Shown in pieces: positions 53,528 through 62,091 of a stretch of 64,000 nucleotides of DNA. Origin of the DNA: Mycoplasmatota bacterium (GTDB lineage Bacteria; Bacillota_I; Bacilli_A; Haloplasmatales; Haloplasmataceae); contig CP074573.1 in the NCBI GenBank assembly GCA_018394295.1, positions 1,426,001-1,490,000 of the forward strand. Direction: 5' to 3'. The position numbers were made by a program, and so were the translations under genes. How positions within the stretch are numbered: the stretch's first letter is position 1; the number at the start of each line of letters is the position of its first letter. A model generated the notes under the pieces. That model did not search any database and was not told the origin of the DNA. It saw nothing but the letters and a program-made list of their open reading frames with translations.

Positions 53528-53710
53528 TCACCTCAAATTAATTATATAATCAATTACATGACCTGGATTAGCTGAAGAGGAATTTAATGCTCTTTCTCCT
53601 TTTATAATTAGAGTGTCAAACCCTTCATTTTTTGCTAAATCAGATACATGATTAATCCATTGGTACCACAATGTTTTTTCAGAATATAATTGTTTTTTGA
53701 TTATTGTCAT
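53528..53710 (-). CDS. Orphan C-terminal tip of a polymorphic toxin
   Basis: 60 aa with a good GGGGGG ribosome site. The sequence WINHVSDLAKNEGFDTLIIK and ANPGHVIDYIINLR resembles the very end of Rhs-type toxin domains rather than a free-standing protein. It probably survives as a displaced tip cassette with the downstream immunity-like gene. Whether it is active or simply a remnant cannot be told. Confidence 0.45.
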   Translation of the reverse strand: MTIIKKQLYSEKTLWYQWINHVSDLAKNEGFDTLIIKGERALNSSSANPGHVIDYIINLR

Positions 53711-53831
53711 AACGCCCCCCCTATTACAAATATAGTAAATACAATTTTCTTAAAGTTATTTTATATTATATAGTAATTTTTTTATATCTACTTAAAATAT
53801 TTTTAAGTTTTAATCTTTTTATTACAAAACT

Positions 53832-54644
53832 TTATTCACTTAATAAAGAAACGATTTCTTGATTATTACGCGCTATTGCTATATCTAGTGCTGTTTCTCC
53901 ATCTTCATTTTTTAATTCTATATTTGCATCATTTTGTAGTAAATATTCTATAGTTTCTTTGCAATTGGTTCTACTAGCAAACATTAATGACGTGTAACCA
54001 AAAGAATTTTGAAAATTAATATCAGCTAAATTATGTTCGACTAAATACTCAACGACAAGGACATTATTAGTTGCAGCGGCTTTAAAAATCAAGTTCCCAT
54101 ATTTACCTGAATTATCAACATCAACACCTTTGTCAATTAATCAAACAACGAAGTCATATTGTGCTTTAGCTACATCTTCATTATATGGATTTGTATTTAA
54201 GCGTAGTGAAGCATTTACAGGGGTGTACCCCTGTAAATTCATATAAGAAATGTCAGCCCCTTTGTTAATTAAATATTTGGCAACTTCTATTCCATTTGAA
54301 TTATGTGTTCTTAAAGCTGCTATTAAAGGACTTGTGTTATTCGTTGCATTAACGTTGTTGACATCTGCTCCGTTTTCTACTAATAATTTAACAGCTTCAA
54401 AATTTCCTAATTTACAAGCCATATGTAAAGGTGGATAGTTAGTACAATCTAAGCAAACAACATTTGGTTTTGCATCAATATCTCCTCTTTTTTTTAGTAA
54501 TTTTTCAAATTTATCTATATCGTTTTCTTCGATCGCAGAGATTAAATTCTGTGCATTTAACTGATTAGATGAATATGAAAAGAGTAGATAAAATCCTCCT
54601 ATTATAATGACGATTAGTATTATTATTGAAATAATTTTTTTCAT
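53832..54644 (-). pseudogene. Ankyrin-repeat secreted protein with in-frame TGA
   Basis: Signal anchor KKIISIIILIVIIIGGFYLL, then ankyrin repeats (PPLHMACKLGNFEAVKLLVE; NGADVNNVNATNNTSPLIAA; VAKYLINKGADI). A TGA at 54141-54143 interrupts VV-x-LIDKGVDVDNSGKYGN, after which the same frame continues through further repeats (LADINFQNSFGYTSLMFASR) to 53832. A CGA-to-TGA change would restore one 271-codon gene. TGA is a stop elsewhere in the window, so this is most likely a nonsense mutation. Confidence 0.75.
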
Positions 54645-54656
54645 AAATCATTCTCC

Positions 54657-54957
54657 TATCTATAAAAGCTTAGTTTTCTTTAAAATAGATTGAGTAATGG
54701 AAATTATAAATTATTAAATATCCATTCAACTGATGTAATTAATAATAACTAAAGGATATAACTATTAGAAATCAGTAAAAAGTTTATCATTTTATATAAA
54801 AACTGATATATATATATTTGTTTCTTATTTATATAATATCATCTAACGTGTTTCTTGTATAGAAAATAATCTGATATATTTAAGTAATTTAGATATTAAT
54901 TTAACCTTGGTTTATCATACTTCATTTAACATATTTTCCATAGTTTTTATTAATACC
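54657..54957. other. AT-rich intergenic region
   Basis: Between the ankyrin gene and the trmR terminator. No gene, repeat or RNA signature seen apart from a possible promoter for the ankyrin gene. Confidence 0.5.
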
Positions 54958-54990
54958 GAAAAAAGCGATTAAACATTTGTCTAATCGCTC
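54958..54990 (-). terminator. trmR terminator
   Basis: Minus strand AGCGATTAGAC...AATCGCTTTTTT stem and T-run after trmR. A near copy exists at 47163-47199. Confidence 0.88.
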
Positions 54991-55014
54991 ATAGTATCAA
55001 AAACATCAATTTAA

Positions 55015-55644
55015 CTACTTTTTAATACTAATGGATATGCCATCTCCAATAGAAAAAAATTGAGTATCAAATAAATCATTATTTTTTAACCATTCATTAT
55101 ATTTTTTAATTTTACTAACAAGTTGTTTAGTGTTTCGATTTTTGATATCATCATCAAAAATCATATCATGAAACACTAGATTATCTGTAACAACAATTCC
55201 TCCTGTTTTTAAACATTTTGTGTATTTTTCAAAAAACTTCTGATACTGACTTTTGGCTGCATCAATGAATAATAAATCATAATTATTAGATAAATTAGAT
55301 TCATCAACTAATAAAGCATCTTGAGAAATAAGTTCAATCCGGTTAGTCAAATTAAATTCCTGAATATTCTTTTTTGCTTGTTCAATCATTTCTTCATCTC
55401 GTTCAATCGTTGTCACTGAGATAGCTTCATTAATTCTTGCGAAATTGATCGCAGAATATCCAATTGCGGTTCCAATTTCTAAAATCTTTTTCGCTTGACT
55501 TACTTTTATAATCATTGAAACAAATTCTAAACCTGATTCTTGAATTATAGGAACATGATGTGACTTAGCATATGTTTCTAATTCATTTAACTTTTCATCA
55601 TTCGGTTTTTCATTTAAATAATCAAAATATTGTTCTTTATTCAT
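55015..55644 (-). CDS. trmR: tRNA 5-hydroxyuridine methyltransferase TrmR (YrrM)
   Basis: 209 aa, class I O-methyltransferase. SAM motifs KILEIGTAIGYSAINFA, TIERDEEMIEQAKKNI, NDLLFIDAAKSQYQKFFE (DAAK metal/catalytic motif) and GGIVVTDNLVFH. In B. subtilis TrmR makes 5-methoxyuridine at wobble position 34 from the hydroxyuridine made by YrrN/YrrO-type enzymes. ATG 55644 has CGGTGATAAC upstream. Normally adjacent to yrrN; here separated by the accessory block. Own terminator. Confidence 0.92.
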   Translation of the reverse strand: MNKEQYFDYLNEKPNDEKLNELETYAKSHHVPIIQESGLEFVSMIIKVSQAKKILEIGTAIGYSAINFARINEAISVTTIERDEEMIEQAKKNIQEFNLTNRIELISQDALLVDESNLSNNYDLLFIDAAKSQYQKFFEKYTKCLKTGGIVVTDNLVFHDMIFDDDIKNRNTKQLVSKIKKYNEWLKNNDLFDTQFFSIGDGISISIKK

Positions 55645-55722
55645 GTTATCACCGTTATTAATTATAATTAATCTTTCCTCAATATACAATAAATTTTATA
55701 AAAGAGAATTAAAAAATCTTGG

Positions 55723-56238
55723 TTATTTCTCCATCCTAAATATTGCCCAAATACAACAATGGATCGATGGTTCATTTTCTATTAACCATTTTTGTATTAT
55801 CTTCGCTTTATGATAATCTTCAATTAACCCATATTTAGAAACCTCTTTTGAAAAAAATGGATCATATAAACCACAACAATTTGTTAGAACACTTCTTCTA
55901 GAACAATCTTCTAGTAAATCATATCCATAAAATTTGAAATGATTTAAACTTACGTGCCCACAATCTTGAGTAGGTTCTTTTATTACTGCTAAAACCTGTT
56001 TTCCATCAAAATTATCTATTTTGCTTAATAAATAATCTAAATTATTAAAAATATCAAAATCACAAAAATCACCAGAACGAAAGATATACTTAGCATCTTC
56101 ATCATTAAAAGTATGAATACAACTTGAGCATAATAGGTAGTCTAAGGAAATTATTTCTTCAATTTGATTCATCCCACTTATTTCTTTGTAATCTTTTTGA
56201 GGATAAAATTTCTCAACAACTGCATAACCAATATTCAT
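55723..56238 (-). CDS. Hypothetical protein, Cys-rich
   Basis: 171 aa, soluble. Contains LLCSSCIHTFNDEDAKYIFR, KEPTQDCGHVSLNHFKFYGY and VLTNCCGLYDPFF; several cysteines are spaced as pairs. No family recognised. ATG 56238 has AGAGGTG upstream and is preferred over a GTG three codons earlier. Lies between dacF and trmR on the same strand, in the place where Bacillus has mltG, to which it shows no resemblance. Confidence 0.55.
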   Translation of the reverse strand: MNIGYAVVEKFYPQKDYKEISGMNQIEEIISLDYLLCSSCIHTFNDEDAKYIFRSGDFCDFDIFNNLDYLLSKIDNFDGKQVLAVIKEPTQDCGHVSLNHFKFYGYDLLEDCSRRSVLTNCCGLYDPFFSKEVSKYGLIEDYHKAKIIQKWLIENEPSIHCCIWAIFRMEK

Positions 56239-56284
56239 ATGAAACACCTCTAGTCAAACGCACTACTTTTACTTTATTATAACA

Positions 56285-56311
56285 TAAAAGAGTGATAATA
56301 AATCACTCTTT
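56285..56311. terminator. dacF terminator
   Basis: AAAAGAGTGAT / ATCACTCTTTT perfect stem with A/T tracts on both sides, downstream of dacF. Confidence 0.88.
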
Positions 56312-56318
56312 TAACGTA

Positions 56319-57179
56319 TTAATCTTCTTCTTCACTACCATCTGATCTAATTTCTGGTGTTGGAACATCGATACCATATTGTCCAAATCCATATTTAAAC
56401 ATGTTTAAATGGTCTACCCAATCATTTGGATCATTTAAGGTAACTGCGATTAAACTAATCCCATTTTCTTTAGCATAACTAGCAAGTGTACGACCTGCAG
56501 CTTTAGTAAAACCCGTTTTACCTGCTGTTACATAATCTACTTGATTAACTAATCGATGTTTGTGCGCCCATTTATATGGAATACCTAATGCTGATGTTGT
56601 TTCATAAATTTTAGTTCCAGCAATTTTTCTAAATTCAGGATTTTCCATCGCATAGCGCAATAATTTAGCAACATCACTTGCTGTAGATATATTTTCTCTT
56701 GGGTCAGGAAGTCCTGATGGATTTGAAAAATTAGTATCATTCATCCCTAATGCTTTTGCTTTATCATTCATTAATCGAACAAAATCATCAACATTCCCAG
56801 CTACATACTCAGCAATCGCATAAGCAGCATCATTACCTGAGCGTAATATTAAACCATATAATAAATCTTCAAGGGTTAGTTTATCACCAGGTGTAAGATT
56901 TATTGATGATGGGGGTTGATTAGCTGCCTCTTCTGAAATGGTTACCTCATCACTTAAATTAGCATTTTCTAGTGCTAGTATTGCTGTCATGATTTTGGTT
57001 AAACTAGCTATTGGTAGTTTCTCATTTGGATTTTGAGTAAACATAAATTCTCCTGTATCAGCATTCATTAAAGCAGCCGCTTTTGCACTAACTGATACTT
57101 GTGCATTTGTTTTATTTACTTTAAAAGGAATACAGAAAAGCAAAAACAAAGACATAATAAATATAGTTTTTTTCTTCAT
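56319..57179 (-). CDS. D-alanyl-D-alanine carboxypeptidase (DacF-like, PBP5 family)
   Basis: 286 aa. Signal peptide (1-26) and penicillin-binding catalytic motifs SLTK in LPIASLTKIMTAILA, SGN in LRSGNDAAYAIAEYV and KTG in VTAGKTGFTKAAG. It trims the terminal D-Ala of peptidoglycan peptides; the DacF/DacB group tunes spore cortex cross-linking. Shorter than typical DacF because the C-terminal beta domain and membrane anchor are missing. The C-terminus ends in DGSEEED. AGGTGGTG ribosome site; monocistronic. Confidence 0.92.
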   Translation of the reverse strand: MKKKTIFIMSLFLLFCIPFKVNKTNAQVSVSAKAAALMNADTGEFMFTQNPNEKLPIASLTKIMTAILALENANLSDEVTISEEAANQPPSSINLTPGDKLTLEDLLYGLILRSGNDAAYAIAEYVAGNVDDFVRLMNDKAKALGMNDTNFSNPSGLPDPRENISTASDVAKLLRYAMENPEFRKIAGTKIYETTSALGIPYKWAHKHRLVNQVDYVTAGKTGFTKAAGRTLASYAKENGISLIAVTLNDPNDWVDHLNMFKYGFGQYGIDVPTPEIRSDGSEEED

Positions 57180-57341
57180 AATTCACCACCTATTTTTATA
57201 TTATATCTTTATTTTTTTGCATTAATAGAACAAATATACAAGAGATGACGTGCTAATATATTCCTAACAAAAATGATTAATAAGAATACAAATATGTCAA
57301 AGAAAATATAAAATAATTATAAATTGACTAAAATTACAAAA

Positions 57342-57382
57342 AAAAACTATTTAAATCATTTCTAAAATGAAAATAGTTTTTT
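57342..57382 (-). terminator. marR terminator
   Basis: Minus strand AAAAACTATTT...AAATAGTTTTTTT stem right after the stop of the MarR gene. Confidence 0.82.
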
Positions 57383-57391
57383 TTGTGATTT

Positions 57392-57886
57392 TTAATTTTT
57401 TTTATTTTCATAAAAGATTACTTCATTTGAAGAAGGTAAATCCTCAACAATTAATTTTTTATTTAGAAAACTTTTTAATGTTTGAAGTCCATTAAGAATA
57501 GTATCTATTTCTTCATTACTTATATTACTAAAAGTATCATTGAAAAAGTTTTTTATAATAACCTTGTGCTCATCAACTATTTCTTCGCCTTTACTAGAAA
57601 GTTCAATATAAACGATACGTCTATCTTCTTCACTGCGAATTCTTCTTACTATATCCTGTTTTTCAAGTCTATCAATAATTCCTGAAACGGTACTATTAAC
57701 AAGACTCATCTCTTTGCTAATTTCACTAACTTTTAAACGATTATGATTAAAAAGCAATTTGATAACCATAATCTGTGGTACCGTTAATCCAGTCTCTTTT
57801 AATTCATTTTTAATACTACTATTTAATTTAGAGTTTATTTCTCTTATAAGTGAAGCAATTTGATATCCATTTGAAATATTAGACAT
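57392..57886 (-). CDS. MarR-family transcriptional regulator
   Basis: 164 aa winged helix-turn-helix dimer: LTVPQIMVIKLLFNHNRLKV, SEISKEMSLVNSTVSGIIDR, LEKQDIVRRIRSEEDRRIVY. Members usually repress an adjacent transporter and are released by small molecules. AAGGAAGGG ribosome site. Its leader contains inverted repeat TATCTT...AAGATA around a TATAAT -10 (57905-57950). The MFS gene upstream is a plausible target. Confidence 0.92.
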   Translation of the reverse strand: MSNISNGYQIASLIREINSKLNSSIKNELKETGLTVPQIMVIKLLFNHNRLKVSEISKEMSLVNSTVSGIIDRLEKQDIVRRIRSEEDRRIVYIELSSKGEEIVDEHKVIIKNFFNDTFSNISNEEIDTILNGLQTLKSFLNKKLIVEDLPSSNEVIFYENKKN

Positions 57887-57959
57887 TTTACCCTTCCTTT
57901 CATACCTTTAGTATTATAATCGTATCTTAACACAAAATACCAAGATAAAATACTATTTT

Positions 57960-58079
57960 TTATTTAAACATCCCTATAATAAATGGTATTAACCATATTG
58001 TCCATACAAATAAACTGAGTTTATGAAAACTTACTATTAAATCCTTTTTATTTTTTACTAGTAAGTAATTCCATGAATA
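57960..58079 (-). pseudogene. C-terminal remnant of an HsmA/TIGR03987-like membrane protein
   Basis: A 39-codon open segment without a start: WNYLLVKNKKDLIVSFHKLS followed by LFVWTIWLIPFIIGMFK and a stop. The FHK-S-FVW-IWLIPF block recalls the end of the small HsmA/TIGR03987 membrane family, often found beside MarR regulators. A TGA closes the frame upstream. Identification is by eye. Confidence 0.35.
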
Positions 58080-58257
58080 TCAAATGTGAATTGTTCACTC
58101 ATAAGTTAAAATAATGTTGTTCCTTTTGTATAAAATAAAAAACCTATCAAAAAAAAATCAAATTATGTTTATTTAATCTTCTAGATATTTTCACCCTAAA
58201 CGCCAATTCAATAGCATTGATGCTGTTAAAACTTGAATATCCAAAAACATAAACTTA

Positions 58258-59421
58258 TTATTCTTCCTTATATTCAGGTGAATAGTTTTGTACTGTATTT
58301 ACGATTAACATGACGATAATACATAGTGTTAAAAGTGCAAAAACAGTAATATTTTTATTAATTCCCCATAAAATACCTGTTAAAGAACCACCTAAAAAAG
58401 ATCCTATAAATTGAACAGTATTAAAAGCACCTGTGACAGCACCTTTCGCATTTTTAGGTGAAAACTTCGTAATAGTTGCGGGGAATAAAGACACTAAGCA
58501 CATATAACCAATAAAATATAAAATTAATCCAATCGCTATAATGTAAATATTTTCTGTAAAAAGACAAATGATTGAAATAACAATTACAAAGAATGATAAT
58601 TTTACAATATTTTTTTCATATCCTTTGTCAGCTAATTTAGCAGAAATTCTCATAGCGATTATTCCTAATATCGTTCCTGGTATAAAAAACTTCCACATTT
58701 CACTTATACCAACCAATTTATCTACTATTTGTGGAACGATAATAAAAACACTTACCATAGAGAAATAAACAAAAAAACCTCCACACATTAACTTAATCAT
58801 ATCTTTGGTTATCATTTCTGCTTTTAATTTTTCTTTTTTCACAATATTTTTCACTTTATTTTCTTTGACAAAAATAGTGATATATAACCCTGTAATAAAT
58901 GTGAATATAGCACATATTAAAAATATTTGTGAAACTGTAAGTACCTTATTTAATAGCGTCGCTCCAATAAATCCTGCTGTACCTGCTATACCAAAGGAAA
59001 TACCTACAATACTCATTGCTTGATTTCGTTTGGATTCTGGTATTACATCACCTATCCAAGAATAAGCAACTGCCATAATCGCACCACTACCTTGAATCGC
59101 TCTAGCAAGAATTAAAACATAAATGTTATTAGCAATACTAGCTAATAATAGCCCTACAGAAAGTTGAAGGATACCAAATAGAATGATTGGCTTTCTACCT
59201 ACTTTATCGCTTAAAACACCATATGGCACTTGAAGTATTGCTTGTAATAATCCATAAATTCCAATCGCAAACCCAACTAATGCTGATGAAGAATTTTGAA
59301 GACTATTTCCATAAATAGCAAGTAAAGGCATTGCTAGAATAAGTGAAAATTGTCTTAACCCTAAAGTAGATGCGATTCCAACTATAAAATTTACTTCTGA
59401 TTTACTATATGTTTTGCTCAA
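58258..59421 (-). CDS. MFS drug/metabolite exporter
   Basis: 387 aa, 12 predicted membrane helices. Motif A between helices 2 and 3, LSDKVGRKPIILFG, and RAIQGSGAIMAVAYSWIGDV in helix 4-5 are typical of the YajR/multidrug branch of the major facilitator superfamily. Proton-driven efflux is likely, substrate unknown. It starts with TTG preceded by an AGGTAGG site. A sigma-A promoter overlapped downstream by a perfect palindrome suggests repression, perhaps by the MarR protein encoded next. Confidence 0.9.
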   Translation of the reverse strand: MSKTYSKSEVNFIVGIASTLGLRQFSLILAMPLLAIYGNSLQNSSSALVGFAIGIYGLLQAILQVPYGVLSDKVGRKPIILFGILQLSVGLLLASIANNIYVLILARAIQGSGAIMAVAYSWIGDVIPESKRNQAMSIVGISFGIAGTAGFIGATLLNKVLTVSQIFLICAIFTFITGLYITIFVKENKVKNIVKKEKLKAEMITKDMIKLMCGGFFVYFSMVSVFIIVPQIVDKLVGISEMWKFFIPGTILGIIAMRISAKLADKGYEKNIVKLSFFVIVISIICLFTENIYIIAIGLILYFIGYMCLVSLFPATITKFSPKNAKGAVTGAFNTVQFIGSFLGGSLTGILWGINKNITVFALLTLCIIVMLIVNTVQNYSPEYKEE

Positions 59422-59462
59422 TTTTATATCAACCTACCTTATTTTATTTCGTGTGCTAATAT

Positions 59463-59511
59463 TTCGTATACGAATCATTTGTATTATAATCTTTTTCTAT
59501 GAAAAAAGCAA
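59463..59511 (-). promoter_or_regulatory. Promoter and palindromic operator of the MFS gene
   Basis: Minus strand TTGCTT (59506-59511), 17 bases, TATAAT (59483-59488). Ten bases on lies the perfect 12-bp palindrome TTCGTATACGAA (59463-59474), positioned to block initiation. The phrase AATCRTTTGTATTAT occurs at 59474-59488 and again near 59542-59556. Confidence 0.65.
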
Positions 59512-60026
59512 TAAAAAAATTGGTTATAAATTTTTTTCATAAATCGTTTGTATTATCTTCTTCAAGTATTCATTTTTATTCTGTTATTATTATACCTTTT
59601 TTACTTACTAAATCTTTATCCTAATATTACCTTAGTTATAACCTGTTACATAATTGTTATCATCAAATAATAACTATAGTGTTAATTGTATTACCATTGT
59701 TTGTAACCTTAAACTGTGGTCTTTTTTGCAGAATATATTTTAATAATTTAATAAATAAAAACTTTATAGAAAACAATCTTTATCCCTTAAATGATACATG
59801 GTATAATGGGTGTGACAATATTTTACAGTTATTAACAATTTTTTATATTTTATGTAGTAACAGAATGTTTTAGGAAAAGAGAATAAAATTAATTATAAAA
59901 ATTATCATTTTTTTATTTATAAACCTAAAAAATTAGGCTTTCTACCTTATGCTACTTTAACTCATTGTGAAATATTTCAGTTCAATCTTAACTAATCAAT
60001 TTACTTAATTTGTAAGGGGAAATAAA
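59512..60026. other. Intergenic region between divergent MFS and glycosyltransferase genes
   Basis: AT-rich; includes the second AATCRTTTGTATTAT copy (about 59542-59556) and a weak hairpin AACCTAAAAAATTAGGCTT near 59923-59941. A short frame at 59679-59873 has no ribosome site or recognisable product. Confidence 0.45.
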
Positions 60027-61196
60027 ATGAAATTAACTGTCGGACAATTTAATGATTCCTATCCACCTGTTATGGATGGGGTTGGAAATACTGTTAAAAA
60101 CTATGCTTATTGGATAAATAAAAAATATGGAGAAAGTTACGTTATTACTCCTAAATTCCCTCGTTATACTGATAATGAAGATTTTCAAGTGATTCGATAT
60201 GCTTCAACACATCTACCACGTAGAAAACCTTATCGTCTTGGAATTCCATCTATTGCTTTTGATTCAAAAAGGAAATTAAATCAAATTGATTTTGATATTC
60301 TTCATGTACACTGTCCTTTTAGTTCAGGACAACTCGCTCTTAAATTAGCACAAAAAAAGCAAATTCCAATTGTGGCATCCTTTCATTCAAAATTTTATGA
60401 TGATTTTAAACAAGCTTTAAAAAATGATTTTCTAGCTAAATTAGCTGTTAAGCGTATTGTTTCATTTTATGAAAAAGTTGATTATGTTTGGACAGTTAAT
60501 GAAAGTACTGCCGAAACATTAAAAAGTTATGGTTTTAATAAAAAAATTGAAATTATGCCAAATGGAACTGATTTTAAAGCCAATATTGATATAAATGAAA
60601 ACAAAAAATATATGAACGAATTATACCATATTCAAAACAATGAATTAGTATTTCTTTTTGTTGGGCAACATATTTGGCAAAAAAATATTAAATTAATTGT
60701 AGAAGCACTTAAGCAATTAAAACAAAGTAATCTTCCATTTAAAATGTTTTTTATTGGTGAGGGTTACGCTAAAAATGATTTAATGTCATTAGTTAATCAA
60801 TATAGTTTAACCAATCATGTTCAGTTTATGGGAAAAATAACAAATAGAGAATTATTGAAGCGATTCTTTGCAAGAGCTGATTTATTTATTTTTCCATCTG
60901 TATATGATAATGCACCGATTGTTGTTAGAGAAGCAGCTGCATTAAATACACCTTCAATTGTCATTGATGGGTCAAATGCACAAGAAGGAATAATAGATGG
61001 TGTCAATGGATTTACTTGTTTAGAAAATGTGACGTCATTAGCAAATAAAATTAATTTAATTTCTCAAGATAAAGATAAATTAAAGGAAATTGGCAATAAC
61101 GCTAAAGAAACAGTTGCTCGTTCATGGGAAAGTATTGTCGATCAAGTAGCAGAAAAATATCAAGATATAATCTATTCTTACCAAATGAATAAATAA
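60027..61196 (+). CDS. GT4-family glycosyltransferase (diacylglycerol glucosyltransferase-like)
   Basis: 389 aa, GT-B fold. N-terminal LTVGQFNDSYPPVMDGVGNT and FDILHVHCPFSSGQLAL, central MPNGTDF, donor-site LFIFPSVYDNAPIVVREAAA (E-x7-E) and the EGIIDGVNGF loop. The start DSYPP-DGV-NT and HSKFYDDF resemble lipid alpha-glucosyltransferases such as 1,2-diacylglycerol 3-glucosyltransferases, which make membrane glycolipids. AAGGGGAAATAAA ribosome site. It is the only plus-strand gene in this part and interrupts the conserved alaS-trmR cluster, so it was probably acquired or relocated. Confidence 0.85.
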   Translation: MKLTVGQFNDSYPPVMDGVGNTVKNYAYWINKKYGESYVITPKFPRYTDNEDFQVIRYASTHLPRRKPYRLGIPSIAFDSKRKLNQIDFDILHVHCPFSSGQLALKLAQKKQIPIVASFHSKFYDDFKQALKNDFLAKLAVKRIVSFYEKVDYVWTVNESTAETLKSYGFNKKIEIMPNGTDFKANIDINENKKYMNELYHIQNNELVFLFVGQHIWQKNIKLIVEALKQLKQSNLPFKMFFIGEGYAKNDLMSLVNQYSLTNHVQFMGKITNRELLKRFFARADLFIFPSVYDNAPIVVREAAALNTPSIVIDGSNAQEGIIDGVNGFTCLENVTSLANKINLISQDKDKLKEIGNNAKETVARSWESIVDQVAEKYQDIIYSYQMNK

Positions 61197-61202
61197 AAAG
61201 CA

Positions 61203-61224
61203 AAAAAGGACTTTCGTCCTTTTT
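61203..61224. terminator. Bidirectional terminator between the glycosyltransferase and yrzB
   Basis: AAAAAAGGAC-TTTC-GTCCTTTTTT perfect stem with a four-base loop, serving both convergent genes. Confidence 0.93.
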
Positions 61225-61230
61225 TCTTTA

Positions 61231-61593
61231 CTATTTTTCTTCTTTTTCATCACACATGCATTGATGGTTTTCATTATCATGATCATGACCACAACAGCAG
61301 TGATCATCTTCTTCATCTTCTTCATCCATATTACTTACATAAGTGTTGAATACCTCTTCAATCATTTCCCATTCAGCATCATCCTCTATTGGGAATAATT
61401 CTCCAATAGAATCATCTTCATTTGGGACAAAAGAAGAACATAGCACTTCAACATCTTCATCTTCTTCGTTCGTTTCAACAGGTACATAGTACACATAGGA
61501 TTTTTCATAGTCTTCTGAATCAAATGTAAATAAAATTTCACATAAAACCTCATTTTCATTCTCATCTACTATAGTTAAATAGTTTTCATCCAT
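61231..61593 (-). CDS. yrzB: DUF1292 protein (YrzB) with a Cys/His-rich tail
   Basis: 120 aa. The family core (YLTIVDENENEVLCEILFTF, YSFVPNEDDSIGELFPIEDD-like acidic segment, AEWEMIEEVFN) matches DUF1292, a small acidic protein of unknown role always near ruvX/alaS. Unusual is the C-terminus: an acidic run followed by HCCCGHDHD and HQCMCDEKEEK, which could bind metal. ATG 61593 has GAGGTG upstream; the GTG three codons earlier is less likely. Confidence 0.88.
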   Translation of the reverse strand: MDENYLTIVDENENEVLCEILFTFDSEDYEKSYVYYVPVETNEEDEDVEVLCSSFVPNEDDSIGELFPIEDDAEWEMIEEVFNTYVSNMDEEDEEDDHCCCGHDHDNENHQCMCDEKEEK

Positions 61594-61608
61594 TTCTTTC
61601 ACCTCTTT

Positions 61609-62022
61609 TTATATACTATTTAAATAGCTTTGCAGTATTACTACTGCTGCCATTTTATCAATAATTTTCTTTCTTTTTTGTCGAGACATGTTAGCATTAA
61701 TTAATATTTTTTCTGCTTCCATCGTTGTCATTCGTTCATCCCACAAAATAACTTTGATTTGAAGAGCATCCCTTATTTTTTGGGCAAATTCTTCACTAAT
61801 TTTACCACGAGGGCCAATCGTTCCATTCATATTTTTAGGATAACCTAAAACAATTCTTTCAACTTTTTCTTTTTTGACGAATTCAACTACTCTATCTAGT
61901 GCTAACTGATAATTATTATCTGTAAAGACAAAGGTTTCTATACCTTGAGCAGTTAAACCTAAAGCATCACTTAGGGCTATTCCTAATGTTTTACTACCTA
62001 AATCTAATCCTAATATTTTCAT
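61609..62022 (-). CDS. ruvX: RuvX/YqgF nuclease (pre-16S rRNA processing)
   Basis: 137 aa, RNase-H-like fold: [20 protein letters not shown] with the catalytic Asp, [35 protein letters not shown] and [13 protein letters not shown] with the C-terminal acidic residue. Acts in 16S rRNA 5'-end maturation; also annotated as a Holliday-junction resolvase. AAGGAAG ribosome site; follows alaS after 69 bp. The reoM (yrzL) gene usually between them is absent. Confidence 0.95.
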   Translation of the reverse strand: MKILGLDLGSKTLGIALSDALGLTAQGIETFVFTDNNYQLALDRVVEFVKKEKVERIVLGYPKNMNGTIGPRGKISEEFAQKIRDALQIKVILWDERMTTMEAEKILINANMSRQKRKKIIDKMAAVVILQSYLNSI

Positions 62023-62091
62023 GTTAAACTTCCTTTTTAATACTACGTCTCATGTTTATTATACCATTTATTGGTTGAAATAAATATCTTT

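Noticed and set aside
53832-54644. TGA read as tryptophan (Mycoplasma code)
   Set aside because: yqeM and the large corrinoid lipoprotein end in TGA at family-appropriate positions, so TGA is a stop codon here.
59679-59873. 64-codon plus-strand frame
   Set aside because: No ribosome site and no recognisable pattern; it lies in AT-rich intergenic DNA.
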